Assembly (NCBI GenBank): GCA_964353015.1
Contig: CAYGUA010000010.1
Location: 1 to 64,000, forward strand
DNA length: 64,000 bases
Reading direction: 5' to 3'
Source: JAMZMI01 sp964353015
GTDB taxonomy: Bacteria > Bacteroidota > Bacteroidia > Cytophagales > Cyclobacteriaceae
Position numbers and translations under genes: made by a program. This document shows, in pieces, positions 51,019 through 61,000 of this stretch. Below the pieces are notes generated by a model, which ran no database searches, was not told the DNA's origin, and saw only the letters and a program-made list of their open reading frames with translations. The first letter of the stretch is position 1. Every line of letters begins with the position of its first letter.

Positions 51019-51222
51019 ATGTACACGGTGTTAGTTTGGATGCCTGGCCCTTGGGAGATGATGGTCATCGCGTTGGTATTTATCGTATTTTTTGGAGCGA
51101 AAAAAATCCCGGAAATTGCGAGAGGAATGGGTAAAGGTATTAGGGAATTTAAAGATGCCACCAAAGAGATCAAGAAGGAGATAGAAGATTCTGCGGAAGA
51201 AGACGACCAAAAAAAGAAGTAA
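51019..51222 (+). CDS. tatA: Sec-independent translocase subunit TatA/E
   Basis: A 67-residue protein with a single transmembrane helix (about 10-26), the conserved FGAKKIPEIARGMGKGIREFK amphipathic helix (from 25) and an acidic/basic tail (EEDDQKKK). TatA oligomers form the twin-arginine pore with TatC for folded proteins. Neither tatB nor tatC is here. gatA begins 3 nt after its stop. Confidence 0.95.
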   Translation: MYTVLVWMPGPWEMMVIALVFIVFFGAKKIPEIARGMGKGIREFKDATKEIKKEIEDSAEEDDQKKK

Positions 51223-51225
51223 ATT

Positions 51226-52650
51226 TTGCAAGCAAATTCATCATTTCATCAACTCAGGAATGATATTGATGCAGGTAAGCTGACATGTGTTGACATTGTC
51301 AAACATTACTTGCAAAATATCCATAGTAAAAATCCTGAACTCAACGCATTTCTTACAGTCTACGAGCAAGAAGCACTTGATAGAGCTGAAGAAATCGATA
51401 AAAAAATAGCGTCAAAAACCGCAGGCAGATTGGCTGGAATGGTGGTTGGTGTTAAGGATGTGCTTTGTTATATAGATCATCCTCTCAACTGCGGAAGTAA
51501 GATTTTAGGTGATTTCCAATCACAATTTTCTGCTACATGTGTAGAGCGGCTCCTTGATGAAGACGCAATCGTGATAGGTCGCAATAATTGTGACGAATTT
51601 GCGATGGGTTCTTCTTGTGAGAATTCCGCCTTTGGTCCTGTCAGAAATGCAGACAATCCAAACCGGGTCCCAGGTGGTTCATCAGGCGGATCGGCTGTGT
51701 CTGTGCAAGCAGACATGTGTGCCATCGCGCTTGGTACAGATACGGGCGGATCAGTGAGACAACCTGCTTCATTTTGTAATGTTATTGGGTTTAAACCCAC
51801 ATATTCCAGGATTTCCAGACATGGACTTGCTTCTTATGCAAGCACATTTGATACGATTGGCATTTTTTCTAATTCCATAGAAGACGCAGCATTGGTCCTG
51901 GAGATTATTTCAGGAGAAGATGAGCACGACAGCACAGTTTCTCTGGAGGAGGTACCTCCTTATAGCCAACTTTTGAGTTTTGAGGGAAAAGCCAAAATAG
52001 CTTACCTGAAAGAGACCATGGAAAGTGATGCTATTAACTTAGAAGTAAAAGAGGCAGTTCTTCAAGTGGGGGAAAACCTAAAGAAGCAAGGCCATCAGGT
52101 TGATCAAGTATCATTTCCATTGATGGAATATGCATTGCCAACTTATTACATACTTACTACGGCTGAAGCGAGCTCCAACTTGTCACGTTATGATGGAGTA
52201 AAATATGGCTATCGGGTAGAAAACCCTGAAAACCTTGAGTCCATGTATAAAAAGACACGTACTTTAGGTTTTGGTCATGAAGTGTTCAGAAGAATCATGT
52301 TGGGCACATTTGTGCTCTCGGCTAGCTACCATGACGCTTATTATATCAAAGCTCAAAAGGTACGCCGCTTGATTAAGGATAAGTTGGAAGAGCTGTTTGA
52401 ATCATATGATTTCATCATCCTACCAACAGCTCCGACCACAGCATTTGAATTAGGATCAAAAACCAGTGACCCTATGGAAATGTATCTCGCAGATTTATTT
52501 ACTGTTCAGGCTTCTGTTGCCGGTGCACCTGCTGTTTCTATTCCTATCGGAAAAGACAAAGACGGAATGTCCATTGGATTACAGATTATTTCAAAGGTTT
52601 TTACTGAAGAAAAACTTTTAGCGTTTTCTAAATACTTATTGAGCGAATAA
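51226..52650 (+). CDS. gatA: Asp/Glu-tRNA amidotransferase subunit A
   Basis: A 474-residue amidase-signature protein with the Ser-cisSer-Lys triad: K77 (VVGVKDVL), S152 (PGGSSGGSA) and S176 (TDTGGSVRQP). With GatB and GatC it converts Glu-tRNA(Gln) or Asp-tRNA(Asn) to Gln- or Asn-tRNA. gatB and gatC are elsewhere. The TTG start at 51226 sits 3 nt after the tatA stop. Confidence 0.93.
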   Translation: MQANSSFHQLRNDIDAGKLTCVDIVKHYLQNIHSKNPELNAFLTVYEQEALDRAEEIDKKIASKTAGRLAGMVVGVKDVLCYIDHPLNCGSKILGDFQSQFSATCVERLLDEDAIVIGRNNCDEFAMGSSCENSAFGPVRNADNPNRVPGGSSGGSAVSVQADMCAIALGTDTGGSVRQPASFCNVIGFKPTYSRISRHGLASYASTFDTIGIFSNSIEDAALVLEIISGEDEHDSTVSLEEVPPYSQLLSFEGKAKIAYLKETMESDAINLEVKEAVLQVGENLKKQGHQVDQVSFPLMEYALPTYYILTTAEASSNLSRYDGVKYGYRVENPENLESMYKKTRTLGFGHEVFRRIMLGTFVLSASYHDAYYIKAQKVRRLIKDKLEELFESYDFIILPTAPTTAFELGSKTSDPMEMYLADLFTVQASVAGAPAVSIPIGKDKDGMSIGLQIISKVFTEEKLLAFSKYLLSE

Positions 52651-52665
52651 AAGAGTTATTCTGCC

Positions 52666-54027
52666 ATGCGAAAGATCATTTGTTATATTTTCATTTTGGG
52701 TCTGTCTTTGACAGATATTGTGGCACAAGAAGTTGTTCCTTACGACTTTATCCCAGATGCCACTTATGATGAAATTGCAGACAGGCTTTCGTGTATTGAT
52801 TCTGAAATTCCACTTAATTATAATGACAGAGTAAAATCATTCATCGATTATTTCACTGTAAGGGACAGACAATATACACGTGGTGTTTTGGCTCGAACAG
52901 ATCTTTATTTCCCAATTTTTGAAGAGGCATTTAAGAAGCATGGTGTGCCACAAGAGTTGAAATATCTGGCCATTGTGGAATCCGGTTTGCGACCAAATGC
53001 GGTTTCACATGCAAATGCAGTGGGACTGTGGCAATTTGTATCATCCACAGGCAAAATGTACGGATTGAATGGAGATTGGTATGTGGATGAAAGAATGGAT
53101 CCTTATGAATCCTCAGATGCAGCAGCCAGACATTTAAAAGATCTTTATAATACGTTTGGTGATTGGGAACTTGCATTGGCAGCTTACAATTGTGGGCCAG
53201 GAAATGTTAGAAAAGCAATCAGAAGAAGTGGATACAAAAATGAGTTTTGGGAAATCTACAAATACTTGCCGCGTGAAACGCGTTCTTATGTACCGCAATT
53301 TGTCGCCATTGCTTATACTTTAAACTATGCAGAAGATCACAATCTGTTCGTGGATGAATATGAATCTTTACCTGCACATGATACGATTTTGATTAGTCAA
53401 TATTTCCATCTTGAGACATTTGCTAATCAAATTAATGTTGGGCTGGATCAGTTACTCAGCCTCAACCCACAGATCAAAAGAGGCGCCTTGCCAGAAGGAA
53501 CCAAAGGTTTTTCCCTAAGGATTCCAGAGGATCGTAAGGCGCAGGTGATAGCCAACCGAACATTTTTGTATGATACAGCTGGCAAAGTAGGAAAAGAACA
53601 TCTGGATTACTTGGCTCGAAATACTCCAGGTAGCACTTATGGTAGGGTCCGTCAGGTGTATCAGGTTAGAAGTGGTGATGTATTGGGAGTTATCGCACAG
53701 AGATACAATGTTCGGGTTACTGACATCAAGGAATGGAATAATCTTTCCAGCCATACCATCAGAATAGGTCAAAAGCTAAATATATATGTATTGCCTGCCT
53801 ATAGCAGTCAAACCAAAGATTTATATGTGAGCTCAGCGCGTGCAGAACAATCTCAGGCAGTGATCCTTTCGGATGGTCAGAAAATCCATCGGGTCCAAAG
53901 TGGAGATTCGCTTTGGAGCATTGCCAATTCATATGCTGGACTATCTATTGAAAAAATAAAGCAGCTCAACAACCTGACTACCAACACGATTCAGCCTGGA
54001 CAGCAGCTGATCATATCGGCTGAATAA
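52666..54027 (+). CDS. Lytic transglycosylase with two LysM domains
   Basis: A 453-residue periplasmic or outer-membrane enzyme: signal peptide (about 1-20), an SLT domain (about 85-220) with catalytic E105 in AIVESGLRPNAVSHANAVGLWQF and the AAYNCGPGNV motif, then two LysM domains near 335-380 (YQVRSGDVLGVIAQRYNV) and 405-450 (HRVQSGDSLWSIANSY). It cleaves glycan strands with anhydro-sugar ends (MltD-like). Starts 15 nt after gatA. Confidence 0.92.
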   Translation: MRKIICYIFILGLSLTDIVAQEVVPYDFIPDATYDEIADRLSCIDSEIPLNYNDRVKSFIDYFTVRDRQYTRGVLARTDLYFPIFEEAFKKHGVPQELKYLAIVESGLRPNAVSHANAVGLWQFVSSTGKMYGLNGDWYVDERMDPYESSDAAARHLKDLYNTFGDWELALAAYNCGPGNVRKAIRRSGYKNEFWEIYKYLPRETRSYVPQFVAIAYTLNYAEDHNLFVDEYESLPAHDTILISQYFHLETFANQINVGLDQLLSLNPQIKRGALPEGTKGFSLRIPEDRKAQVIANRTFLYDTAGKVGKEHLDYLARNTPGSTYGRVRQVYQVRSGDVLGVIAQRYNVRVTDIKEWNNLSSHTIRIGQKLNIYVLPAYSSQTKDLYVSSARAEQSQAVILSDGQKIHRVQSGDSLWSIANSYAGLSIEKIKQLNNLTTNTIQPGQQLIISAE

Positions 54028-54038
54028 ATTTGTTGGGA

Positions 54039-54071
54039 TTGTATAGCCTCCCTTTTTAAATTTTACATTTG
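54039..54071 (+). promoter_or_regulatory. Possible promoter of the DUF4837 gene
   Basis: TACATTTG (54064-54071) fits TAnnTTTG, and a TTG lies 22 nt upstream (54039-54041). It ends 15 nt before the ATG at 54087. The -33 element is weak, so this is tentative. Confidence 0.4.
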
Positions 54072-54086
54072 TAAAAACCCCTTAAA

Positions 54087-55166
54087 ATGAAGCGATCAGG
54101 AATTATATATATCTTTTTATTTTTCTTATTAACTATTGGTTGTCAACAGACCAGAGATAAGGTTAAGAAGGATTTTCAGAAAACAGCCAAAGGTGAAGCC
54201 GATGAAATGGTTTTAGTGATTGATACTGCAATGTGGAATCGACCTGTTGGTGAGGCACTGAAAGATGTTTATCGGGGATATATCGTTGGCTTGCCACAAG
54301 ATGAAGTCAAATTTAATGTTCACAATGTCAATCCGATAGAGCTAAATACCACCTTGAAAACGGCGGTGAATATGGTTTTTGTAATGGCGTTGGATAATGA
54401 AACCAGTCAGGGAAAAGAATTGAGAAAATATTTTTCCAATAATTCCTTAAAGATGATTCAGGATGATTCATCTATTTTCATGACAGTAAGGAGAGATGAA
54501 TTTGCGAAGGGACAAATTGTGCTTTACTTGTATTCCAGATCAGAAGATATTTTGTTGGAAAAAATCAAAGACAATCAGAAGGTGTTGTTAGAGATTTTTG
54601 AGACAGCTGTAAGAGAGCGCACCAGAAACCAAATATTTGTGAAGCTGGAAAAACTTCCAATGCAAGCCATCACAGAAGATCATGGTTATTCTATCAAAAT
54701 CCCGTATGGCTGGGATATTGCCAAAAATCTTAAGGATTTTGTCTGGCTGAGGAAACTGGAAGCACAATCTGAATACAATGTATTTGTTTATGAAAGGCCT
54801 TATAATGATCAGGGAGTGTTCAATGATGTAGGCATGTTGCGTGATGAAATCACGGAGACTTTTCTACGCGACAGTGACCAGCTCAACTTATACATTACCC
54901 GTCAGCATCAAATCCCGGTTTTTACTGAGCGCGTGACTTTTAATAAAAAATTTGCTGTTGAGGCCCGGGGGCTGTGGAAAAACAGCGACAACTCTGGAGG
55001 TGGCCCATTTGTGAGCTACACATTTGTAGATGAAGGAAATCAAAAACTTTACTACATAGAAGGTTATGTCTATTCTCCGGGGACTAAAAAGAAAAAAATG
55101 GTTCGGGAAATAGAAGCGATTCTTTCTACCTTTCGTTCGCCTTCAGAACTTGAAGGCCCTAAATAA
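54087..55166 (+). CDS. DUF4837 lipoprotein
   Basis: A 359-residue lipoprotein with lipobox TIGC (C19) and the DUF4837 domain throughout (YRGYIVGLPQDEVKFNVHNVNP near 75-95, a second half with IPYGWDIAKN and the EARGLWKN motif). The family is found in Bacteroidota, often near maeB, ruvA and sprA as here, but its function is unknown. Confidence 0.82.
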   Translation: MKRSGIIYIFLFFLLTIGCQQTRDKVKKDFQKTAKGEADEMVLVIDTAMWNRPVGEALKDVYRGYIVGLPQDEVKFNVHNVNPIELNTTLKTAVNMVFVMALDNETSQGKELRKYFSNNSLKMIQDDSSIFMTVRRDEFAKGQIVLYLYSRSEDILLEKIKDNQKVLLEIFETAVRERTRNQIFVKLEKLPMQAITEDHGYSIKIPYGWDIAKNLKDFVWLRKLEAQSEYNVFVYERPYNDQGVFNDVGMLRDEITETFLRDSDQLNLYITRQHQIPVFTERVTFNKKFAVEARGLWKNSDNSGGGPFVSYTFVDEGNQKLYYIEGYVYSPGTKKKKMVREIEAILSTFRSPSELEGPK

Positions 55167-55190
55167 TCTCACCCTTTAAATAAAAAGAAT

Positions 55191-57476
55191 ATGTGTGCCA
55201 AGATTCGAAAACAAGAAGCTCTGGACTACCATTCTGATAGTCCCGCAGGCAAGATCGAGGTAACCCCGACCAAGCCGCTTAGCAGTCAACATGATTTGGC
55301 ACTGGCATATTCGCCAGGCGTAGCAGAACCTTGTTTGGCCATTGCTGAAAATCCAGAAGATGTTTATAAATATACCGCCAAAGGCAATTTGGTAGGAGTT
55401 ATCACAAATGGGACGGCAGTATTGGGATTAGGAAATATTGGCCCGGAAGCATCCAAGCCTGTAATGGAAGGTAAAGGTGTTTTATTCAAAAAATTTGCGG
55501 GGATAGATGTTTTTGATATTGAAATAAACGAAACGGATCCGCAGAAATTTATTCAGATAGTCAAAAGTCTGGAGCCAACTTTCGGAGGGATCAACCTGGA
55601 AGATATCAAAGCTCCTGAGAGTTTCATTATAGAGCAGACACTAAGAAGGGAAATGAAAATCCCAGTGATGCATGATGATCAACATGGTACAGCAATTATT
55701 TCGAGTGCCGCATTGATCAATGCACTTGAAGTTGTCGGTAAAAAAATCGGAGAAATCAAAGTAGTTGTAAGTGGAGCGGGTGCAGCTGCAATAGCCTGCA
55801 CTGATTTATATGTTTCTCTTGGTGTGAAAAAGGAAAACATCATCATGACCGATAGTCGTGGTGTGATTAAAAAAGACAGACCAAATCTGGATGAAAGCAA
55901 AGCACGCTATGCTTCAGATCACAAGGCTGATACGTTAGAGGAAGCTTTGGTTGGAGCGGATGTGTTTTTAGGATTATCCATTGCAAATATTCTGCAGCCT
56001 GAAGCACTCCTTCAGATGGCTGAAAATCCAATTGTTTTTGCATTATCCAATCCAAATCCTGAAATAGCCTATGATCTGGCAATGAAGACTAGAAAAGATA
56101 TATTGATGGCAACAGGTCGATCAGACCATCCTAATCAGGTTAATAATGTATTAGGTTTTCCATACATATTTCGTGGTGCTTTGGATGTCAGAGCTACTAC
56201 GATCAATGAAGAGATGAAATTGGCAGCAGTTTATGCTATTGCTGAGCTTACAAAGCAGACGGTTCCAGAAATGGTTCTCAAAGCATATGGTACTAACACG
56301 ATCAAATTTGGTAAAGAATATTTGATCCCGAAACCATTGGATCCGCGCTTGATTACGAGTATATCGCCAGCGGTGGCAAAAGCAGCTATTAAAAGTGGTG
56401 TGGCTCGAAGAGAAATTACAGATTGGCCGGCATACAATCGAGAGTTGGAAGAACGAATCGGATTGGATCAGCGCTTGATTTCCAGATTGGTGATCAGAGC
56501 ACGTCAGGCACCAAAGAGAGTCGTATTTGCAGAAGCAGGAGATCTAGATATTCTGAAAGCGGCACAAATGGCTCATGATGAAGGCATTGCGATTCCTATC
56601 CTTTTGGGTAATAGGGAGGAAATCACGGCTCTTATCAAAGCAAATGATTTGGACGGATTACTTGATTGCCAAATTGTAGACCCAGCGAAAGAAAAGGCAA
56701 AAGTGGAAACTTATGCCAATACATATTATGCCATGCGTCAGCGCAAAGGTGTCACCATCCGAGATGCGTATAAGGCAATGACCAGAAGTAAAAACTATTT
56801 TGGTGTGATGATGGTGGAGCTTGGTGAAGCCGATGCTTTTATCAGCGGTTTGTCTAATGATTATCCAAAAACTATTCTGCCAGCTTTGCAAATCATCGGT
56901 GTTGAACCTGGAGTAAACAAGGTTGCTGGAATGTACATTATCAGAAACAAAAAAGGCAGTTTCTTTTTTGCTGATACCACAGTAAATCTTAATCCATCGG
57001 CAGAAGAATTGGTAGATATGATTGGGCTTACAGCGAGAGCGGCCAAGGTATTTGATACTGAGCCTCGTGTAGCAGTATTATCTTATTCAAATTTTGGCTC
57101 AGCCAAAGGTGAAGTGCCAGAAAAAACTTCCAAAGCAGTGAAAATGGCCAAAGAAAAATGGCCTGAATTAGTTATTGATGGTGATATTCAAGCGAATGTG
57201 GCCTTGAACGCAGATCTTATCAAAGACAATTATCCATTCAGTCCTTTGGCAAAAAATCCTGCCAATACCCTTATTTTCCCAAATCTAAGTTCAGGGAATA
57301 TTGCCTATAAATTGTTAATGGAATTAGGTGGTGCCGAGGCGATAGGTCCTATGTTGCTTGGAATGAATAAACCAGTTCATGTATTGCAAGTTGGAAGCTC
57401 TGTGAGAGATATATTTAATATGATTACTATTGCGGTTGTAGACGCACAGATCACTGAAGAAAAAGGCATAAAATGA
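55191..57476 (+). CDS. maeB: NADP-dependent malic enzyme with phosphotransacetylase-like domain
   Basis: A 761-residue MaeB-type enzyme. The malic-enzyme half (about 1-420) has SQHDLALAYSPGVAEPCLAI, GLGNIGPEA, MHDDQHGTA and VVVSGAGAAAIACTDL; the C-terminal half (about 425-761) resembles phosphate acetyltransferases (FAEAGDLDILKAAQ), as in E. coli MaeB (759), where it is regulatory. It decarboxylates malate to pyruvate with NADP. ruvA overlaps its stop by 4 nt. Confidence 0.94.
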   Translation: MCAKIRKQEALDYHSDSPAGKIEVTPTKPLSSQHDLALAYSPGVAEPCLAIAENPEDVYKYTAKGNLVGVITNGTAVLGLGNIGPEASKPVMEGKGVLFKKFAGIDVFDIEINETDPQKFIQIVKSLEPTFGGINLEDIKAPESFIIEQTLRREMKIPVMHDDQHGTAIISSAALINALEVVGKKIGEIKVVVSGAGAAAIACTDLYVSLGVKKENIIMTDSRGVIKKDRPNLDESKARYASDHKADTLEEALVGADVFLGLSIANILQPEALLQMAENPIVFALSNPNPEIAYDLAMKTRKDILMATGRSDHPNQVNNVLGFPYIFRGALDVRATTINEEMKLAAVYAIAELTKQTVPEMVLKAYGTNTIKFGKEYLIPKPLDPRLITSISPAVAKAAIKSGVARREITDWPAYNRELEERIGLDQRLISRLVIRARQAPKRVVFAEAGDLDILKAAQMAHDEGIAIPILLGNREEITALIKANDLDGLLDCQIVDPAKEKAKVETYANTYYAMRQRKGVTIRDAYKAMTRSKNYFGVMMVELGEADAFISGLSNDYPKTILPALQIIGVEPGVNKVAGMYIIRNKKGSFFFADTTVNLNPSAEELVDMIGLTARAAKVFDTEPRVAVLSYSNFGSAKGEVPEKTSKAVKMAKEKWPELVIDGDIQANVALNADLIKDNYPFSPLAKNPANTLIFPNLSSGNIAYKLLMELGGAEAIGPMLLGMNKPVHVLQVGSSVRDIFNMITIAVVDAQITEEKGIK

Positions 57477-58069
57477 TCAATTATCTTGTTGGAAAACTTG
57501 CGGTGAAAGACCCGACATACGTGGTAGTAGAGACAAGTGGGGGAGTAGGGTATGAAGCGAAAATAAGTCTGGCTACCTACGCCAGCGTCAAAGATTTAGA
57601 AGAAATAAAATTATACACTCATCTTCATGTAAAAGAAGATGCACATACTTTATTTGGTTTTGCCGAACCTTCTGAGAAAACCAGATTTCTCGATCTTATT
57701 TCGATCTCAGGAGTAGGTCCAAGTACGGGATTGATGATTTTATCTTCACTTTCACCAGAAGAATTGCAGGCAGCTATTGCGAATGAAGATGTGAAAACAA
57801 TTCAGGGGGTGAAGGGAATAGGGACTAAAACAGCTCAAAGAATTATCCTTGAGTTGAAGGATAAAATGAGAAAAGAAGGCTTTATTGAGAAATCATTGGA
57901 TTCACCAGCTTCTCATCGCAATACCCTACAGAATGAAGCGTTATCCGCCCTGATGACCTTAGGAATCAGTAAAGCAGCTGCTGAAAAAAGTATTACTTTA
58001 GTTTTGAAGGAAAGTGGGCATCAAATTAAACTTGAAGAACTTATTAAACAGGTTTTGAAAAGAGCCTGA
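57473..58069 (+). CDS. ruvA: Holliday junction branch migration protein RuvA
   Basis: A 198-residue RuvA: N-terminal OB fold (VVVETSGGVGYEAKISL, 18-34), tandem helix-hairpin-helix motifs (ISGVGPSTGLMIL and IQGVKGIGTKTAQRIIL) and a C-terminal RuvB-interacting domain. It holds Holliday junctions for RuvB. ruvB is not adjacent. It overlaps maeB by 4 nt (ATGA) and sprA starts 17 nt after its stop. Confidence 0.96.
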   Translation: MINYLVGKLAVKDPTYVVVETSGGVGYEAKISLATYASVKDLEEIKLYTHLHVKEDAHTLFGFAEPSEKTRFLDLISISGVGPSTGLMILSSLSPEELQAAIANEDVKTIQGVKGIGTKTAQRIILELKDKMRKEGFIEKSLDSPASHRNTLQNEALSALMTLGISKAAAEKSITLVLKESGHQIKLEELIKQVLKRA

Positions 58070-58086
58070 ACGTATTTGGATATTTC

Positions 58087-61000
58087 TTGACGGGCAAATC
58101 TTACATATTACTACTTGTCAGTGCGATAGGGCTGTGTCTTTTCCCTCAGGATAGCTATACCTTTTCTGCAGGTCACCTTTTTTCCCCTCAGCAAGATACA
58201 ATTCCTAAAGATTCTGTGAAGGCTGATACACTCAAGCCATATACACCAACAAAGACTCCAACGTACGAAGCACCTTATAGGTTCGGTGATCCTTTTTCTA
58301 ATCGAAATAGTCCGTCTCCTTTGTTACTTGCAGATCCTACTTCCCTTGATATGGAAGTGGAATATGACTCAGGTTTTAGCTACAATGTTTATGAGCGGAT
58401 TGGCGACATTAATTTTCGTCCTGTTACTACCATGTCATTTGAGGAATATGATTCCTATAGCAACTCTCAGATTACCAAAGAATATTTTCAGGAGCGCTCA
58501 TCCGGGCTTGATGGTGAAAGTGCTATAAGTGGCAGAAGTCTGATACCACGTCTTTATATCAGTCCAATGTTCGATCGGCTTTTTGGAGGTAGTTATGTTG
58601 ACATTCAACCAAATGGATTTGTGAATTTGGATTTTGGCGGAAGATTTCAGCGAACCGACAACCCACAACTTTCCCTTCGTCAGCAGCGAAATGGTGGTTT
58701 TAATTTTGACCAGCAGATCTCTCTCAATTTGGTGGGAAAAGTGGGTGAAAAACTAGCTATCACTGCCAATTTTGATAATAACAACACTTTCGATTTTCAA
58801 AATAACCTGAAGGTAGAATACACAGGATATGAAGAAGACATAGTAAAGAAAATAGAAATTGGAAACGTGAGTATGCCGGTTTCTAACAGTCTCATGACAG
58901 GAGCCCAATCGCTATTCGGAGTAAAGACACAACTTCAATTCGGAAAACTCTTTGTGACAAGTGTAGTCTCTCGTCAGCAAGGACAGAGTGAGGTTTTGAC
59001 CATAGAAAGTGGTTTCCAGGGAAAGGAGTTTGAGGTAAGAGCATCGGAATATGATGAAAACCGACATTTCTTCCTCGCACATTTCTTCCGTGACAACTAT
59101 GAAAAATGGCACAACAATCTACCTCAGGTTATCTCTGGTGTGAATATTACGAGGGTGGAGATTTATGTTATAAATAGGAACAATGAGACACAAACAACCA
59201 GACAAATTGCAGCTTTTCAGGATTTGGGAGAAGGCAAATACATTCATAATAGCTTGAGTGGTGGGGTTGTAGGTAATCCCACTAGAGCAGCCACCAACAA
59301 TGCAAACAACCTCTACAAAGATTATTTATTAAACCTGACTAGAAATAAGGACAATATTATCGATGAGATTACCGGTTTAGGAATGATTGAATCCACCGAC
59401 TTTGTGAAAGTGGGTACTGCTCGTAAGCTTGATGATAGTGAATATGATATCAACAAACAGCTAGGATATGTCTCACTTTTGCGCAAGCTGCAGAATGATG
59501 AATTGTTGGCTGTGTCTTTCGAATATACCTACAATGGTCAGGTATATAAAGTAGGAGAGATGACTGAAGATTATGCTGGAAAATCAGAGAACGAAGTGAT
59601 ATTCCTGAAAATGCTTCGTCCAAATAAAATTGATACAAGAATCCCTAGCTGGGATCTGATGATGAAAAACATCTACTACCTCAACTCCAGCCAGATAGAG
59701 AGAGAAGGATTTCAGCTGAGAATTCGCTATCGTGATGATGCCTCAGGTATTGACAATCCATCACTACATGAAGGTAGAAGAACAACTAACATTCCCTTGG
59801 TTGAGATTATGAAACTTGATCAGCTCAATCAAAATAATGATAGACAAAAGGATGGAAATTTTGATTACATAGAAGGGGTGACTATTGATTCCAGAAACGG
59901 ATACATCAAGTTTCCTGTGTTGGAGCCATTCGGAACTACACTTGCCAGTTATTTCGATCAGGATGAGGTTGTTTTCCGTGAGAAATATGTTTACGACACA
60001 CTTTATAATGGTACGAGAAACGATGCGCAGCAGGTATCCAGTAAAGACAAATTTTTCATAACTGGTAAATTCAATGCTGGATCTTCCAGTGAAATCGCAT
60101 TACCAGGTATCAATATCGCCGAAGGATCTGTGATAGTAACAGCTGGAAATACACCATTAACAGAAGGATTGGATTATACAGTGGATTATAATCTTGGGCG
60201 TGTCAGAATCATCAATGATGGAATTTTAAGCTCCGGCAAAACGATCAATATTGGTTACGAAAAAGCGGATCTTTTCAACTTTCAAGCTCGCTGGCTTTAT
60301 GCTACACGCTTAGATTATCAATTCAATGATCAATTTAATATTGGTGCAACGGTTATGCGACTGAATGAGCGTCCGGGTGGGGTGACAAGGTATCAGATCG
60401 GGGATGAACCAACAAGTAATACAAAATATGGATTTGATATCAATTATCAGGATGAGGTTCCATTCATAACAAAGGCAATGGATTTCTTGCCACTGGTAAG
60501 TACCAAGGCACCCTCCACAATCACTTTCAATGCGGAATTTGCCCAAATGATTCCTGCTACTTCTAATATCATCAATGGAGAAGGAACATCGTACATTGAT
60601 GATTTTGAAAATTCGGTGACAACCATAGGCTTGAATGGCTGGGCAGGTTGGAGTCTGGCAGCCACACCACAAACAGACAATGGAAAATTCACAGATGGTG
60701 ATGGATCTACTTCATCGCTTAGATTTAATGATAAAAGAGCCAAACTTTCCTGGTATCAGATTGATCAAACTGTTTTTTACAGAACTTCTGGGGCTATAAA
60801 TAAGCCAGACAATATAAAAGATTCGGATCTTGATAACCATTATGTACGCCCTATAGGATGGGATGAGATTTACAGACAAAGAGCGAGACAACAGATCCTA
60901 ACTTTCCAGCAGACATTTGATATAGCATATTATCCAAGTGAGCGCGGGCAGTACAACTACAATCCCAATATTACCAATGATGGGCTCCTTCCTAATCCGG

